Of a stretch of 64,000 nucleotides of DNA, positions 27,810 to 37,649 are shown one piece after another. This stretch comes from Pantoea sp. CCBC3-3-1 (GTDB lineage Bacteria; Pseudomonadota; Gammaproteobacteria; Enterobacterales; Enterobacteriaceae). Under the pieces are notes generated by a model. The model did not search any database. It saw nothing but the letters and a program-made list of their open reading frames with translations, and had not been told where the DNA came from. A program made the translations under genes and the position numbers. The stretch spans positions 4,836,001 to 4,900,000 of the forward strand of contig NZ_CP034363.1 in NCBI RefSeq assembly GCF_007981265.1, given 5' to 3'. Each line of letters begins with the position of its first letter. Positions within the stretch are counted from its first letter, which is position 1.

Positions 27810-28742
27810 ATGATTATCGTTACTGGCGGCGCAGGATTTATCGGTAGCAACATTATCAAAGCGCTGAATGATAAAGGCCACACCGATATTCTGGTGGTCG
27901 ACAACCTGAAAGACGGCACTAAGTTCGCCAACCTGGTGGATTTGAACATTGCCGACTACATGGACAAAGAAGATTTCCTGATCGCTATTCTTGCCGATGA
28001 AGATTTTGGCGACGTGGAAGCGGTTTTCCATGAAGGTGCCTGCTCATCCACCACCGAGTGGGACGGCAAGTACATGATGGATAACAATTATCAGTACTCA
28101 AAAGAGCTGCTGCATTACTGCCTTGAGCGCCAGATCCCGTTCCTGTATGCCTCTTCCGCAGCCACCTACGGCGGCCGTAATGATAACTTTATTGAAGAGC
28201 GCCAGTATGAAGAGCCGCTGAACGTTTATGGCTATTCGAAAATGCTGTTTGACCATTACGTCCGTGAGATCCTGCCAGAAGCGACCTCTCAGGTATGCGG
28301 TTTCCGTTACTTCAACGTTTACGGCCCGCGTGAAGGTCATAAAGGCAGCATGGCCAGCGTCGCTTTCCATCTGAACACCCAGCTGAACAACGGTGAAAAC
28401 CCTAAGCTGTTCGAAGGTAGCGACACGTTTAAACGCGACTTCATCTACGTGGAAGATGTGGCTGCCGTTAATCTGTGGTTCTGGGAAAACGCCGTATCCG
28501 GTATTTTCAACTGCGGTACAGGCCGCGCCGAATCTTTCCAGGAAGTGGCTGATGCCGCGCTGAATTTCCATCAGAAAGGCGAAATTGAATACATTCCTTT
28601 CCCGGAAAAACTGAAGGGCCGTTATCAGGCTTATACGCTGGCGGACCAAACCAAACTGCGTGCAGCTGGCTACGACAAGCCTTTCAAAACCGTTGCAGAA
28701 GGCGTGGCTGACTATATGGCCTGGCTGAACCGCAACGCATAA
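27810..28742 (+). CDS. hldD: ADP-L-glycero-D-manno-heptose 6-epimerase
   Basis: Last step in making ADP-L,D-heptose for the LPS inner core. 310 residues; extended SDR with [19 protein letters not shown] at the start, the catalytic YxxxK in [13 protein letters not shown], and [20 protein letters not shown]. First gene of the hldD-waaF-waaC operon, with a 148-bp upstream region that presumably holds its promoter. Confidence 0.97.
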   Translation: MIIVTGGAGFIGSNIIKALNDKGHTDILVVDNLKDGTKFANLVDLNIADYMDKEDFLIAILADEDFGDVEAVFHEGACSSTTEWDGKYMMDNNYQYSKELLHYCLERQIPFLYASSAATYGGRNDNFIEERQYEEPLNVYGYSKMLFDHYVREILPEATSQVCGFRYFNVYGPREGHKGSMASVAFHLNTQLNNGENPKLFEGSDTFKRDFIYVEDVAAVNLWFWENAVSGIFNCGTGRAESFQEVADAALNFHQKGEIEYIPFPEKLKGRYQAYTLADQTKLRAAGYDKPFKTVAEGVADYMAWLNRNA

Positions 28743-28758
28743 CGGGACGGATCCGGCA

Positions 28759-29820
28759 ATGAAAATTCTGGTTATCGGTCCTTCCTGGGTCGGCGATATG
28801 ATGATGTCGCAAAGTCTCTATCGCACGCTGAAGGCAGAGAATCCTGATGCCGTGATCGATGTGATGGCGCCCGCCTGGTGCCGTCCATTACTGTCGCGTA
28901 TGCCTGAAGTCAATGAAGCGCTGGCGATGCCGTTAGGTCATGGCGCGCTGGAGCTTGGCGAACGTCGACGTCTGGGTAAAGCCCTGCGTGATAAAGGTTA
29001 TGACCGGGCGTATGTCCTGCCAAACTCGTTTAAATCGGCCCTGGTACCCTTTTTCGCCGATATCAAAACCCGCACAGGCTGGCGTGGCGAGATGCGTTAC
29101 GGCTTGCTGAACGATGTTCGGGTACTGGATAAAACCGCCTTCCCACTGATGGTTCAACGCTATGTGGCGCTGGCCTACGATAAAGCGCGTATTCGTAGCG
29201 CAGCCGATCTTCCCCAGCCGCTCTTGTGGCCTGCTCTCTCCGTTCACGAGCCAGAGAAACAGGCTACTGCTGCACAATTTGGGCTTTCTGCGGCACGGCC
29301 AGTTATTGGCTTCTGCCCCGGCGCAGAATTTGGCCCGGCTAAGCGCTGGCCGCATTATCACTATGCCGCGCTGGCGCAAAAGCTGATTGATGACGGCTAC
29401 CAGATTGCGCTGTTTGGCTCGGCGAAAGATAAAGAGACCGGCGAGCAAATCATGCAGAGCTTGCAGGCAGATTCCCGCCAGCACTGCCACAATCTGGCGG
29501 GGGAAACCCAGCTTGAGCAGGCGGTCATTTTGCTGGCACATTGCCGCGCCGTGGTCAGTAATGATTCCGGGTTAATGCATATTGCTGCCGCGCTGGATCG
29601 CCCGTTGGTTGCATTATATGGTCCAAGCAGCCCTGACTTCACGCCACCGCTGTCAGATAAGGCCCGCGTTATCCGGCTGATTACCGGTTATCACAAGGTG
29701 CGTAAAGGGGATGCTGCCGAGGGCTATCATCAAAGCCTGATTGATATTCAACCCGAGCGGGTCATCGCCGAACTGGCTACGTTGCTGGATAAAAGCCAGG
29801 AGAATACATGCACGTCCTGA
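28759..29820 (+). CDS. waaF: ADP-heptose:LPS heptosyltransferase II
   Basis: Adds the second heptose of the inner core (GT9). 353 residues; KILVIGPSWVGDMMMSQSLY at the start and the C-terminal NDSGLMHIAAALDRPLVALYGPSSP region, which binds the nucleotide, are typical. 16 bp after hldD; overlaps waaC by 13 bp. Confidence 0.97.
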   Translation: MKILVIGPSWVGDMMMSQSLYRTLKAENPDAVIDVMAPAWCRPLLSRMPEVNEALAMPLGHGALELGERRRLGKALRDKGYDRAYVLPNSFKSALVPFFADIKTRTGWRGEMRYGLLNDVRVLDKTAFPLMVQRYVALAYDKARIRSAADLPQPLLWPALSVHEPEKQATAAQFGLSAARPVIGFCPGAEFGPAKRWPHYHYAALAQKLIDDGYQIALFGSAKDKETGEQIMQSLQADSRQHCHNLAGETQLEQAVILLAHCRAVVSNDSGLMHIAAALDRPLVALYGPSSPDFTPPLSDKARVIRLITGYHKVRKGDAAEGYHQSLIDIQPERVIAELATLLDKSQENTCTS

Positions 29821-30791
29821 TTGTGAAAACTTCCTCAATGGGAGATGTGTTACACACGCTGCCTGCGCTGACCGACGCCATGCAGGCCATTCCAGGTATC
29901 CGTTTTGACTGGGTGGTGGAAGAAGGTTTTGCACAAATTCCGGGCTGGCATCCGGCCGTCGATCGCGTCATTCCCGTTGCGATTCGTCGCTGGCGCAAGC
30001 ACTGGTTTGGCAGTGAAGTTCGTGAAGAACGTTTCCTGTTTAAGCGTGAAGTGCAGTCACGTCAGTATGATCTGGTGATCGATGCTCAGGGTCTGATCAA
30101 AAGCGCTGCGCTGGTGACGCGTATTGCCAAAGGCGTTAAACATGGGCAGGACAGTCGTAGCGCGCGCGAGCCTTTTGCCAGCTGGTGGTATGACAAGCGT
30201 CATGAGATCAACCGGCAGCAGCATGCCGTGCAGCGTACACGCGAACTCTTCGCGAAAAGTTTGGGCTACGCGCTGCCGGAGAGTACCGGCGACTATGCGA
30301 TTGCCGGGCATTTTCTGGCAGAGCCGCCCGTCGATGCAGGACAATATCTGGTTTTCCTGCACGCCACCACGCGTGATGAAAAACACTGGCCTGAAGAAAA
30401 CTGGCGGCAGCTGATTGAGCGGCTCGGCAGCGGCATGAAAATCAAACTGCCGTGGGGGGCCGAACATGAACATCAGCGGGCAAAACGCCTGGCAGAAGGC
30501 TTTGAGCACGTTGAAGTGCTGCCTAAGCTGACTCTGGAGCAGGTGGCCCGTACGCTGGCGGGTGCCAAAGCGGTCGTCTCAGTTGATACCGGCCTTAGCC
30601 ATTTAACGGCCGCGCTGGACCGACCTAATATCACGCTTTATGGTCCAACCGATCCGGGTTTGATTGGCGGCTATGGTAAAAACCAGTTTGTACTGCGTCC
30701 GGCCCAGGGTAATAACATGGCTGATATCTCCCCGGAGAGCGTAGCAACCCAGCTTAATGCGCTTCTCATTCCGCCGGGCACCAATGAATAA
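29808..30791 (+). CDS. waaC: LPS heptosyltransferase I
   Basis: Adds the first heptose to Kdo (GT9). 327 residues; MHVLIVKTSSMGDVLHTLPA opens the protein, and VVSVDTGLSHLTAALDRPNI with LYGPTDPGLIGGYGKNQ marks the donor site. Translationally coupled to waaF and overlapping the following GT2 gene by 8 bp. Confidence 0.97.
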   Translation: MHVLIVKTSSMGDVLHTLPALTDAMQAIPGIRFDWVVEEGFAQIPGWHPAVDRVIPVAIRRWRKHWFGSEVREERFLFKREVQSRQYDLVIDAQGLIKSAALVTRIAKGVKHGQDSRSAREPFASWWYDKRHEINRQQHAVQRTRELFAKSLGYALPESTGDYAIAGHFLAEPPVDAGQYLVFLHATTRDEKHWPEENWRQLIERLGSGMKIKLPWGAEHEHQRAKRLAEGFEHVEVLPKLTLEQVARTLAGAKAVVSVDTGLSHLTAALDRPNITLYGPTDPGLIGGYGKNQFVLRPAQGNNMADISPESVATQLNALLIPPGTNE

Positions 30792-31701
30792 CGTTCAGCT
30801 AAGCATCCTGATTGCCGCACACAACTGCGGTAATTATCTGGCCGCCACGCTCGACAGCATCGTCTCGTCACTGGGCAATGCACTGGCAACCACCGAAATT
30901 ATCGTCGTCAATGATGCCTCAACGGATAACACCCAGGCGATCGTTGATGATTACGCCAGACGTCTGCCCCAGCTCAAAAGCAGCCGCACCGATTTTCGTA
31001 ATGTCGGTAAAGTGCGTAATCACGCCGTACAGCTGGCATCGGGTGATTATATTCTGATGGTCGATAGCGACGACGTGCTGCTTGCTGGCGCACTGGAAAC
31101 CCAGCTCGCTACGGTTCAGGAAACCGCGCCGGATATTTTTCTGAGTCATATCATTGAAGTTCGTGACCCCGATGCCGATTTGAAATGGCAGGTTTCCGGG
31201 TATGAGGATCTGACGCAGCATCAGGCTATCGAGCGTTTTCTGATCCATAAAGACTACCAGGCCCATTTCATTGGGCAGTTTTTTGCGCGTCAGCTGTTGC
31301 AGCAACATGCCTTTCCGGACTTTATCTGTTATGAAGACACCTGGCTGTTTCCGCTATTACTGACCAAAAGTAAAAAAACGCTGTTTACCCGCGCCGGTTT
31401 TTATCTCTATCGTAAACATCAGCAAAGCCTGTCCTCCGCTATCGACGAGCGTAAAATTACCTGTCTGATCGACGCCACCGCGCATATGGATGATGTCTTG
31501 CCCGCGCAGTATGAACATCTGATTACCTGCCATTGGTTAGATATCGCTAATCGTTACCACGAGATGCTTCAGGGAACGCCACAGGGCAGGCGGATTGGGG
31601 AACGGATCGCACGCGTTAGCCTGATGCGATTCTTACTGAACGGAAAAATCAGGACGAGCTATAAAAGAAAGATGCTGAAGGTGCGTAAGCGGGGCTTGTA
31701 A
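30784..31701 (+). CDS. Family-2 glycosyltransferase (LPS core)
   Basis: 305 residues. The GT-A opening QLSILIAAHNCGNYLAATL, EIIVVNDASTDNT and the DxD motif MVDSDDVLL are clear. The C-terminal part (basic, residues about 270-305) may touch the membrane. It overlaps waaC by 8 bp, in the slot where many enterobacteria have waaL or a core transferase. Sugar specificity unknown. Followed by a terminator. Confidence 0.88.
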   Translation: MNNVQLSILIAAHNCGNYLAATLDSIVSSLGNALATTEIIVVNDASTDNTQAIVDDYARRLPQLKSSRTDFRNVGKVRNHAVQLASGDYILMVDSDDVLLAGALETQLATVQETAPDIFLSHIIEVRDPDADLKWQVSGYEDLTQHQAIERFLIHKDYQAHFIGQFFARQLLQQHAFPDFICYEDTWLFPLLLTKSKKTLFTRAGFYLYRKHQQSLSSAIDERKITCLIDATAHMDDVLPAQYEHLITCHWLDIANRYHEMLQGTPQGRRIGERIARVSLMRFLLNGKIRTSYKRKMLKVRKRGL

Positions 31702-31736
31702 CCACCCCGCCCGAAACCCGGATAAGCGGTTCTGGC

Positions 31737-31755
31737 TTGGGTTTTCGCAACCCAA
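31737..31755. terminator. Terminator between convergent GT2 and deacetylase genes
   Basis: TTGGGTT/AACCCAA hairpin with a TTCGC loop (31737-31755), centred between the two convergent stop codons. Confidence 0.6.
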
Positions 31756-31776
31756 AACATGCTGTAAAAGCGATGG

Positions 31777-32757
31777 TCAGCTTACCGATGCGGCACTGCT
31801 GTGATGTTTTTCAGCCGCATACTCCGCTAACGTCATGCCCTGCGTTCTGCCTTGCAGCCAGCTGAACAGCTGTTCCAAATCGCTGTAAAGGCGATCGATA
31901 TCCGCTTCATTCTTGAACGTCGGACTACCGTCGGGCATAAACTCGCTGGAATGCAGCATGAATTCGACATAATCCGCCCCCCCGGCCAGGGTTTTTTCCG
32001 CCACGGCAATCATCTGCTCAACATTACCGCCAACAGGCCGCAGCCAGTGTACGGAAGGGCTACGCTGTTTCCCTCGCAGGCGATCGTAGCCCTGCTTAAG
32101 GCTGTTCATCAGGCCTGAATGCTTGTACTGGATGCTCATTGGTACTTCCAGCAGTGGCGATGAGCCTGGCCGCGCAATATTTTCCGCATCAAGGTAATAG
32201 GCTCCAGACGGGAAGTGAGTATAGTTCGTTCCGCCGTTCCCCTGAGGCGCGCCAGATGAAAACGCCCAGTTCACCTTAGGCGTGACGGAGCAATCCACCT
32301 GATAGCCAAACTCAATCAGTAGCTGAGCGTAATATTCGTTAAACGCCCAGCGACCAGCCCGGTGACTGAGCATTTTTACCCCAAACGTTTTTTCCAGCAG
32401 TTCAGTCATGAATATAACTTTTTTGCGAATCTCTTCACGTGGGTATTCGATCAGATATGGCTGATGCTGCCAGTCATTATCGGTGAGTTGATACGCGGGC
32501 GGGCTGTTCCAGGCATGCAGATGCATGCCAACTTCACCTTGCCCGCGAGCAATAACGTCGCTGGCGAAATCGATATAAACCGGATCAATTGCCATCTCAT
32601 AGTTGGTCAGCCAGGTGGGTTTAAAGGCGTATTTTTCGCACAGTTGCTGGAAGCGAGAGAGATAAGCTGCGTTCTGAGTGGTTACAATGCCCGTGCGATT
32701 ACGCCAGAGATTGTCACCTTCGGTATCTATGGTGATCAAAAATGCCGGTTTTTTCAT
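31777..32757 (-). CDS. Polysaccharide deacetylase-like protein (WalW-type)
   Basis: 326 residues, no signal peptide. The NodB-like fold is indicated by FLITIDTEGDNLW (metal-binding Asp region), GQGEVGMHLHAWNSPPAY (HxxxH-like metal ligands) and SHRAGRWAFNEYYAQLL (the R-x-G-W block). This looks like the WalW-type deacetylases in LPS core clusters of Enterobacterales, and may remove an N-acetyl group from a core hexosamine; the substrate is inferred from context. It is the only gene in the cluster on the minus strand and splits the operon. Confidence 0.75.
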   Translation of the reverse strand: MKKPAFLITIDTEGDNLWRNRTGIVTTQNAAYLSRFQQLCEKYAFKPTWLTNYEMAIDPVYIDFASDVIARGQGEVGMHLHAWNSPPAYQLTDNDWQHQPYLIEYPREEIRKKVIFMTELLEKTFGVKMLSHRAGRWAFNEYYAQLLIEFGYQVDCSVTPKVNWAFSSGAPQGNGGTNYTHFPSGAYYLDAENIARPGSSPLLEVPMSIQYKHSGLMNSLKQGYDRLRGKQRSPSVHWLRPVGGNVEQMIAVAEKTLAGGADYVEFMLHSSEFMPDGSPTFKNEADIDRLYSDLEQLFSWLQGRTQGMTLAEYAAEKHHSSAASVS

Positions 32758-33064
32758 GCCAGTTTCAGGCTCCGTATTATTCCTGTCGGTATGTTACGCA
32801 GCCGCTCCGACTGACGCAAAGAGATTTGCCGGTTAAGACGACACGTTACCGATTCGCTGTAGCGCTATCTTTTTTATTTTTCTAAGATACCCTCATTAGA
32901 GGAAGAGGGTAAATCCTTGTAGATTAGGCCGCGAAGCAAAACAGAACGAATTGGGTTCGGCAAAGGAACTGCCTGAAAAGATAAAAAAAGGTTTTCTACT
33001 TATGTGAATGCAAGCGAGGAACGGACTCTCGCCACATAATTGTTCTTTGCTTAAGGGTGAAAAA
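32758..33064. other. Divergent control region in the LPS cluster
   Basis: 307 bp between divergent deacetylase and GT4 genes, presumably holding both promoters. It is locally A+T-rich (run around 32868-32890). No JUMPstart-type element (GGCGGTAG) was seen. Nothing else recognised. Confidence 0.4.
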
Positions 33065-34168
33065 TTGTCCAGGCGCATATTGATGATCATTGATGGTCTA
33101 CCCGGTGGTGGCGCAGAAAAAGTCGTGCTGACGCTGTCGCGCGGGTTAATTGAGCGCGGCCACCGCGTATCGCTGTTTTCCCTTCGGGCCATATGTGATT
33201 ACACGATCCCCGAAGGGATTGATTATCAGGTGATTCAAGACCAGTGCAAATCTCCCTGGAGAAAGCTAACCGAACTGCGGCGACGTGCCGCTCAACTTGA
33301 TAAAGCCATAGTTAAAGCAGAGTCGCAGGATGATCCTTTTGATTTAATCGTTTCTCATCTGCATAAGACCGATCGCATTGTCAGCCGCTGCCGCTGTTTA
33401 CAGCCGGATAAAACCTGGTTTTGTTTGCATGGCGTTTTTTCAGCCTCCTACCTTGCCCATCGCAAGGGTTTCTCTTTGTGGCAAAAAAAAGTCAAAACAC
33501 ACCGCGTTTATCAGAACCGAAACGTCCTGGGTGTGTCCCAGTACGTGGTTGATGATTTGAAACGGGCTTTTAATGTGCAGCCAAAGCAGGAGCGGATTGT
33601 TTTTAATCCCTTTGACTTTGACGCTATCCACCAGCAGTCACTCGAACCTTGCAAGATGGCAGGTGAGGATTACCTGATCCACGTTGGGCGCTTTCACAAA
33701 ACCAAACGGCATGACCGTTTGTTACGTGCCTATGCAAAATCCGGGGTGAGTGCGCCGCTGGTACTTATTGGTCAGGGTAGCAGCGAAGCCACGGCGGCGG
33801 TCAGGCAGCTGGCCGTCGAGCTGGGAATTGAAGAACGGGTTATTTTTAAAGGATTTATCAGTAATCCTTATCCGTGGATACGCCATGCAAAGCTGCTGGT
33901 GGTGAGCTCTGACAGCGAAGGATTTGGTAACGTCATTGTTGAAGCATTGATTTGCCAGACGCCGGTAGTCAGCACAAGCTGCCCTGGCGGACCCGTTTCA
34001 ATTCTAACGGGCGATCTGGCTCGGGGGCTGGCAGCGTTAAATGATGAGTCGCTCGCCGCAACGATACGGGAAATTTATCTGAACCCGCCTGATGTTTCAC
34101 AACTTCAGCTGGAAGCCTATAGCGTAGAAACCATATGCCAAAAATATTTGGAACTCAGCGCGCATTAA
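33065..34168 (+). CDS. Family-4 glycosyltransferase (LPS core)
   Basis: 367 residues, GT-B fold. LMIIDGLPGGGAEKVVLTL is the acceptor-side glycine loop; VGRFHKTKRHDRLLRAY, LIGQGSS and SDSEGFGNVIVEALICQTPVV (as separate segments) mark the donor domain. Start TTG 33065 has AAGGGTG upstream; the frame is open from 33008 but without a ribosome site. First gene of a plus-strand run leading to waaQ. Sugar unknown. Confidence 0.87.
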   Translation: MSRRILMIIDGLPGGGAEKVVLTLSRGLIERGHRVSLFSLRAICDYTIPEGIDYQVIQDQCKSPWRKLTELRRRAAQLDKAIVKAESQDDPFDLIVSHLHKTDRIVSRCRCLQPDKTWFCLHGVFSASYLAHRKGFSLWQKKVKTHRVYQNRNVLGVSQYVVDDLKRAFNVQPKQERIVFNPFDFDAIHQQSLEPCKMAGEDYLIHVGRFHKTKRHDRLLRAYAKSGVSAPLVLIGQGSSEATAAVRQLAVELGIEERVIFKGFISNPYPWIRHAKLLVVSSDSEGFGNVIVEALICQTPVVSTSCPGGPVSILTGDLARGLAALNDESLAATIREIYLNPPDVSQLQLEAYSVETICQKYLELSAH

Positions 34169-34385
34169 GGCACTGCACAGGCATATCACTGCGTAAGTTC
34201 AGGATAAACTAGCGCCTTTCAAAAATTGCCCGATTCAGATTCAGGTAAGTGTGTTTTTACTATTTAAGGTTTCAGCCCATGATAACGCTCATAACCCAGA
34301 ACGGATATCAAAGCACGGTGCAGCATCCAGCCTTGCCCGTAGTGCCAACTGGTATACCGACGTCTTTGCTCAGGGAGAAAAGAGC

Positions 34386-35486
34386 TTGAATTACGTGCTG
34401 TTATTTTTACTTCTGCTGCCTGTAAAACTGCTGCTGAAACTGGGTCATAAAAAGCCAAAACGCAATCTGGTTATTCAGACGGCTAAGATCGGTGATTTTA
34501 TCAACATCACGCCGTTACTTAGTCATCTTGAGCGCAGCGACGCGCTCCTTAGTCGTACCGTTGCGCCGCTGGCGCAGCATGATGCGACTCTGGACGAAAT
34601 TTTCTATGTAGAAGATTTCAAAACCAGCACGTTCAGCAAGCTGAAACTGGCGTTCAAACTGATGAACCGTTATGAAAACGTCTACCTTCTGCACCCCAAT
34701 AATATCAACCTGTTTTATGCAGCCTGCTGCAATGCCGACAACAAACAGTTCCTGTCGATGTATCGCAGAAAATGGTATCAGGGCATTTTCTATCTCACCG
34801 CGAGCGGTACGGTAGAGCATGAAAAAACCTCACTGACGCTGGAAAACTATCTCAAGCTGGCAGATCGTTCCCTTACTAAAGAGAGCTACCCTAAACATGC
34901 CACGCTGCCACTGTTCAAGCCGGACGATACGCCGCCAGAGGTTTTCCGCACCGATAAAATTAAAATCGGCCTGAGCATCTCCGCTGGCAATCAGGCGAAA
35001 ACCATCCCGCCGGAAATTTGGAAGAAGTTTTTCGATCGCCTGAGCACGCTGCCCTGTCTGTTTTATGTTTTTGGTGCGCCGAATGAACTTACCCGCCTGA
35101 ATGAGCTCAATAAAGTCGTTGGTGAGCGTGATAATATCGTTAACCTGATTGGTAAAGTCTCGCTGGAAGGACTGCCTTATGCTCTCAGCCAGATGGATTT
35201 TTACGTGGCGTCCGACTCCGGCAATGTGTACATCGCGGATTCACAAAATGTGCCGGTGATCCTGATTTATGGCCCTTGTTGCGTGGAAGAACAGCGTCCT
35301 TTAGGCGATGTCTTGCTGATCGGCCCTAACCATATTGCACCCTCGTCTTTTGTGTTCCATGCCCTGTATAAATTCAACCATCCTGTTGAACAACTTTTTG
35401 AGCTTGATCAGCGTAAGCTGGATGATATTTACGATTTTATTTGCGCGCGTACGCCGCAGTTTGCTGAGAAGAAGACCCTATCCTGA
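34386..35486 (+). CDS. Family-9 (heptosyltransferase-like) glycosyltransferase
   Basis: 366 residues from TTG 34386. An N-terminal hydrophobic stretch (YVLLFLLLLPVKLLLKLG) is followed by NLVIQTAKIGDFINITPLL, the GT9 start block; SDSGNVYIADSQNVPVILIYGP is the donor-site counterpart of the SDSGxxH motif, but with Tyr in place of the usual His. GGGAG lies 8 bp before the TTG. An in-frame GTG at 34251 would add 45 residues with no support beyond an open frame. Donor and acceptor unknown. Confidence 0.78.
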   Translation: MNYVLLFLLLLPVKLLLKLGHKKPKRNLVIQTAKIGDFINITPLLSHLERSDALLSRTVAPLAQHDATLDEIFYVEDFKTSTFSKLKLAFKLMNRYENVYLLHPNNINLFYAACCNADNKQFLSMYRRKWYQGIFYLTASGTVEHEKTSLTLENYLKLADRSLTKESYPKHATLPLFKPDDTPPEVFRTDKIKIGLSISAGNQAKTIPPEIWKKFFDRLSTLPCLFYVFGAPNELTRLNELNKVVGERDNIVNLIGKVSLEGLPYALSQMDFYVASDSGNVYIADSQNVPVILIYGPCCVEEQRPLGDVLLIGPNHIAPSSFVFHALYKFNHPVEQLFELDQRKLDDIYDFICARTPQFAEKKTLS

Positions 35487-35488
35487 GT

Positions 35489-36490
35489 ATGAAGCCGCAT
35501 GATAAAACCTCAGCGCCTCAGCTGAGCATCATTGTTCCAATGTATAACGCCGGGAAGAGTTTCAAGGCATTCATTGAGTCAGCACTGGCGCAAACGCTCC
35601 AGTCAATTGAGATTATTATCGTTAACGACGGTTCTACCGATGAATCGGCGCTGATGGCTCACCGCTATGCCGATCAATATGAGCACGTGCAGGTCATCGA
35701 TCAGCAGAACGGCGGCGTATCCCGTGCACGTAACGCTGGCCTGGCGGTTGCGCGTGGCAAGTACGTGACCTTTCCGGATGCGGACGATACGCTTAACCCG
35801 GAGATGTACAGCACGCTTATCGCGATGGCGGAAAAAGACGATCTTGATGTCGCACAGTGTAATGCTGAGCGCGTTTTTTGGGGATCTGGCAAGGCCAAAA
35901 CGCTTATTCCAACCGACCGCCTGCAGTCGACTTCAGTGCTTAGCGGTGCAGAGTGGCTGAGCAAAGCGCTGGCCACCAATCGCTATCTTCACGTGGTCTG
36001 GCTGGGCATTTATCGCCGATCGCTGATCGCCGAGCTGAACCTGCTGTTTGAACCTGGTCTGCATCATCAGGACATTCCCTGGACAACGGAACTGATGTTA
36101 AACGCCCAGCGTGTACGCTATACCGACGAGGTGATGTATTGCTATTACGTTCACGACCAGTCAATCAGTAATCAAAAGCGCACGGGCCAGGCAAACGTTG
36201 CCTATCAGCGCCACTACCTGAAAATAGCCCGCATGCTGGATGAAATTAACCAGCGTTATCGGCACAAAGTAAAAATCGGCTCCGCGCTGTATCGTCAGGT
36301 CACGAAAGAAGCGTTAACGGTCTGCCACTCCATTCGTCGTGAGCCGGATGAAGCAGCGCGACAGGCAATGATCGCCGATCTGATTGCCAGCAAAACGCCA
36401 GGCCGAATGTTGCGCAATGCTCGCGGCCTTCGTCAGTGGTACCAACTGCTGCTCTGGCTGAGCCGCATTTATCGCTGGCGTAAGCAGTAA
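35489..36490 (+). CDS. Family-2 glycosyltransferase (LPS core)
   Basis: 333 residues. LSIIVPMYNAGKSFKAFIES, IIIVNDGSTDESA, GGVSRARNAGLAVARGKYV and the DxD-type FPDADDTLN are textbook GT2 elements. The later VWLGIYRRSLI...GLHHQDIPWTTELML block is typical of core or capsule transferases. It starts 2 bp after the GT9 stop, so is co-transcribed. Specificity unknown. Confidence 0.88.
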   Translation: MKPHDKTSAPQLSIIVPMYNAGKSFKAFIESALAQTLQSIEIIIVNDGSTDESALMAHRYADQYEHVQVIDQQNGGVSRARNAGLAVARGKYVTFPDADDTLNPEMYSTLIAMAEKDDLDVAQCNAERVFWGSGKAKTLIPTDRLQSTSVLSGAEWLSKALATNRYLHVVWLGIYRRSLIAELNLLFEPGLHHQDIPWTTELMLNAQRVRYTDEVMYCYYVHDQSISNQKRTGQANVAYQRHYLKIARMLDEINQRYRHKVKIGSALYRQVTKEALTVCHSIRREPDEAARQAMIADLIASKTPGRMLRNARGLRQWYQLLLWLSRIYRWRKQ

Positions 36491-36560
36491 TGTTGCAGTG
36501 CTGCGGCTTTTCCCTGCCAGGGGTTTCCCTTACAATCGGTCCACTTCACTTTGAGATGCA

Positions 36561-37649
36561 ATGAGTATGGCTACTCCTCAATCGATGATCTCGTTTACGC
36601 CGCTGAATATCTTGCTGATTAAGCTACGCCATCATGGTGACATGCTGCTTACCACCCCGGTCATTGAGGCGCTTCGCCAGCAGTATCCGCAGGCGAATAT
36701 CGACGTGCTGCTCTATAAAGAGACGCGCCCGATGCTGCAAGCCCATCCGTCAATCCGTCACATTCATTTTATCGATCGTAACTGGAAAAAAGAGGGAAGC
36801 TGGCAGCACATTCGGCATGAGGTCGCGTTAGTGCGGGCCATTCGCCGGCAGCACTATGATTTGGTGATTAATCTTGCCGATCAGTGGCGTAGCGCAATCA
36901 TTACCGGTCTCTCGGGTGCGAAAGTCCGTATCGGATTCGATTACCATAAACGGCGCAATAAGCTGTGGGAATATGCCCACACGCATCGGGTGTCGACAGA
37001 AAATCACGCCCAGCTGCATACCGTTGAGCAAAATCTTTCCGCGCTCCAGCCGCTAAATATCCCTTTTAGCGGATTTCCAGCGGCTATGCATTACAGCGCC
37101 GCCGACTGGGAACATACTCAGGCCGCACTGGCCCAGCGTCAGCCTTCGCCCAGACCCTATATTGTGATTCAACCGACCTCACGCTGGATATTTAAATGCT
37201 GGGAAGATGAGAAGGTTGCCGGGCTGATTACTGCGCTGGCATCGGATCAGAGGGATATCGTCCTGACTGCCGCACCCGACAAAAAAGAGCTGGCGATGAT
37301 TGACCATATCCGCTCTCTTTGCCCGGAACAGCGGGTTATCTCGTTGGCGGGCAAGCTAACGCTGCCGCAGCTGGCTGCCCTGATCGATCACGCACGCTTG
37401 TTTATCGGCGTAGATTCAGCGCCAATGCATATGGCCGCCGCGCTGGATACTCACTGCATCGCCCTGTTCGGGCCAACGAAGCTGAAGCAGTGGCGTCCGT
37501 GGGGGGAGAATAACCAGGTGATTTGGGCTGGCGACTATGCTCCGCTTCCCGCACCGGACAGTATTGATACAAAAACTGAAACCCGTTATCTCTCGGCAAT
37601 CCCGCTGGAAGAGGTGATCAAAGCCGCAAGGAAATCTCTGGATGAGTAA
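36561..37649 (+). CDS. waaQ: LPS core heptosyltransferase III (WaaQ)
   Basis: GT9 enzyme adding the branch heptose of the inner core. 362 residues; ILLIKLRHHGDMLLTTPVIE at the start, IVIQPTSRWIFKCWEDEK in the middle and FIGVDSAPMHMAAALDTHCI at the donor site are WaaQ-typical. ATG 36561 (a second ATG at 36567 is equally possible). Overlaps the next gene by 8 bp. Confidence 0.92.
   Translation: MSMATPQSMISFTPLNILLIKLRHHGDMLLTTPVIEALRQQYPQANIDVLLYKETRPMLQAHPSIRHIHFIDRNWKKEGSWQHIRHEVALVRAIRRQHYDLVINLADQWRSAIITGLSGAKVRIGFDYHKRRNKLWEYAHTHRVSTENHAQLHTVEQNLSALQPLNIPFSGFPAAMHYSAADWEHTQAALAQRQPSPRPYIVIQPTSRWIFKCWEDEKVAGLITALASDQRDIVLTAAPDKKELAMIDHIRSLCPEQRVISLAGKLTLPQLAALIDHARLFIGVDSAPMHMAAALDTHCIALFGPTKLKQWRPWGENNQVIWAGDYAPLPAPDSIDTKTETRYLSAIPLEEVIKAARKSLDE

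Noticed and set aside
34251..34385. 45-residue N-terminal extension of the GT9 gene from GTG 34251
   Set aside because: Ribosome site is too close and the extra residues do not resemble GT9 proteins; TTG 34386 has a well-placed GGGAG.
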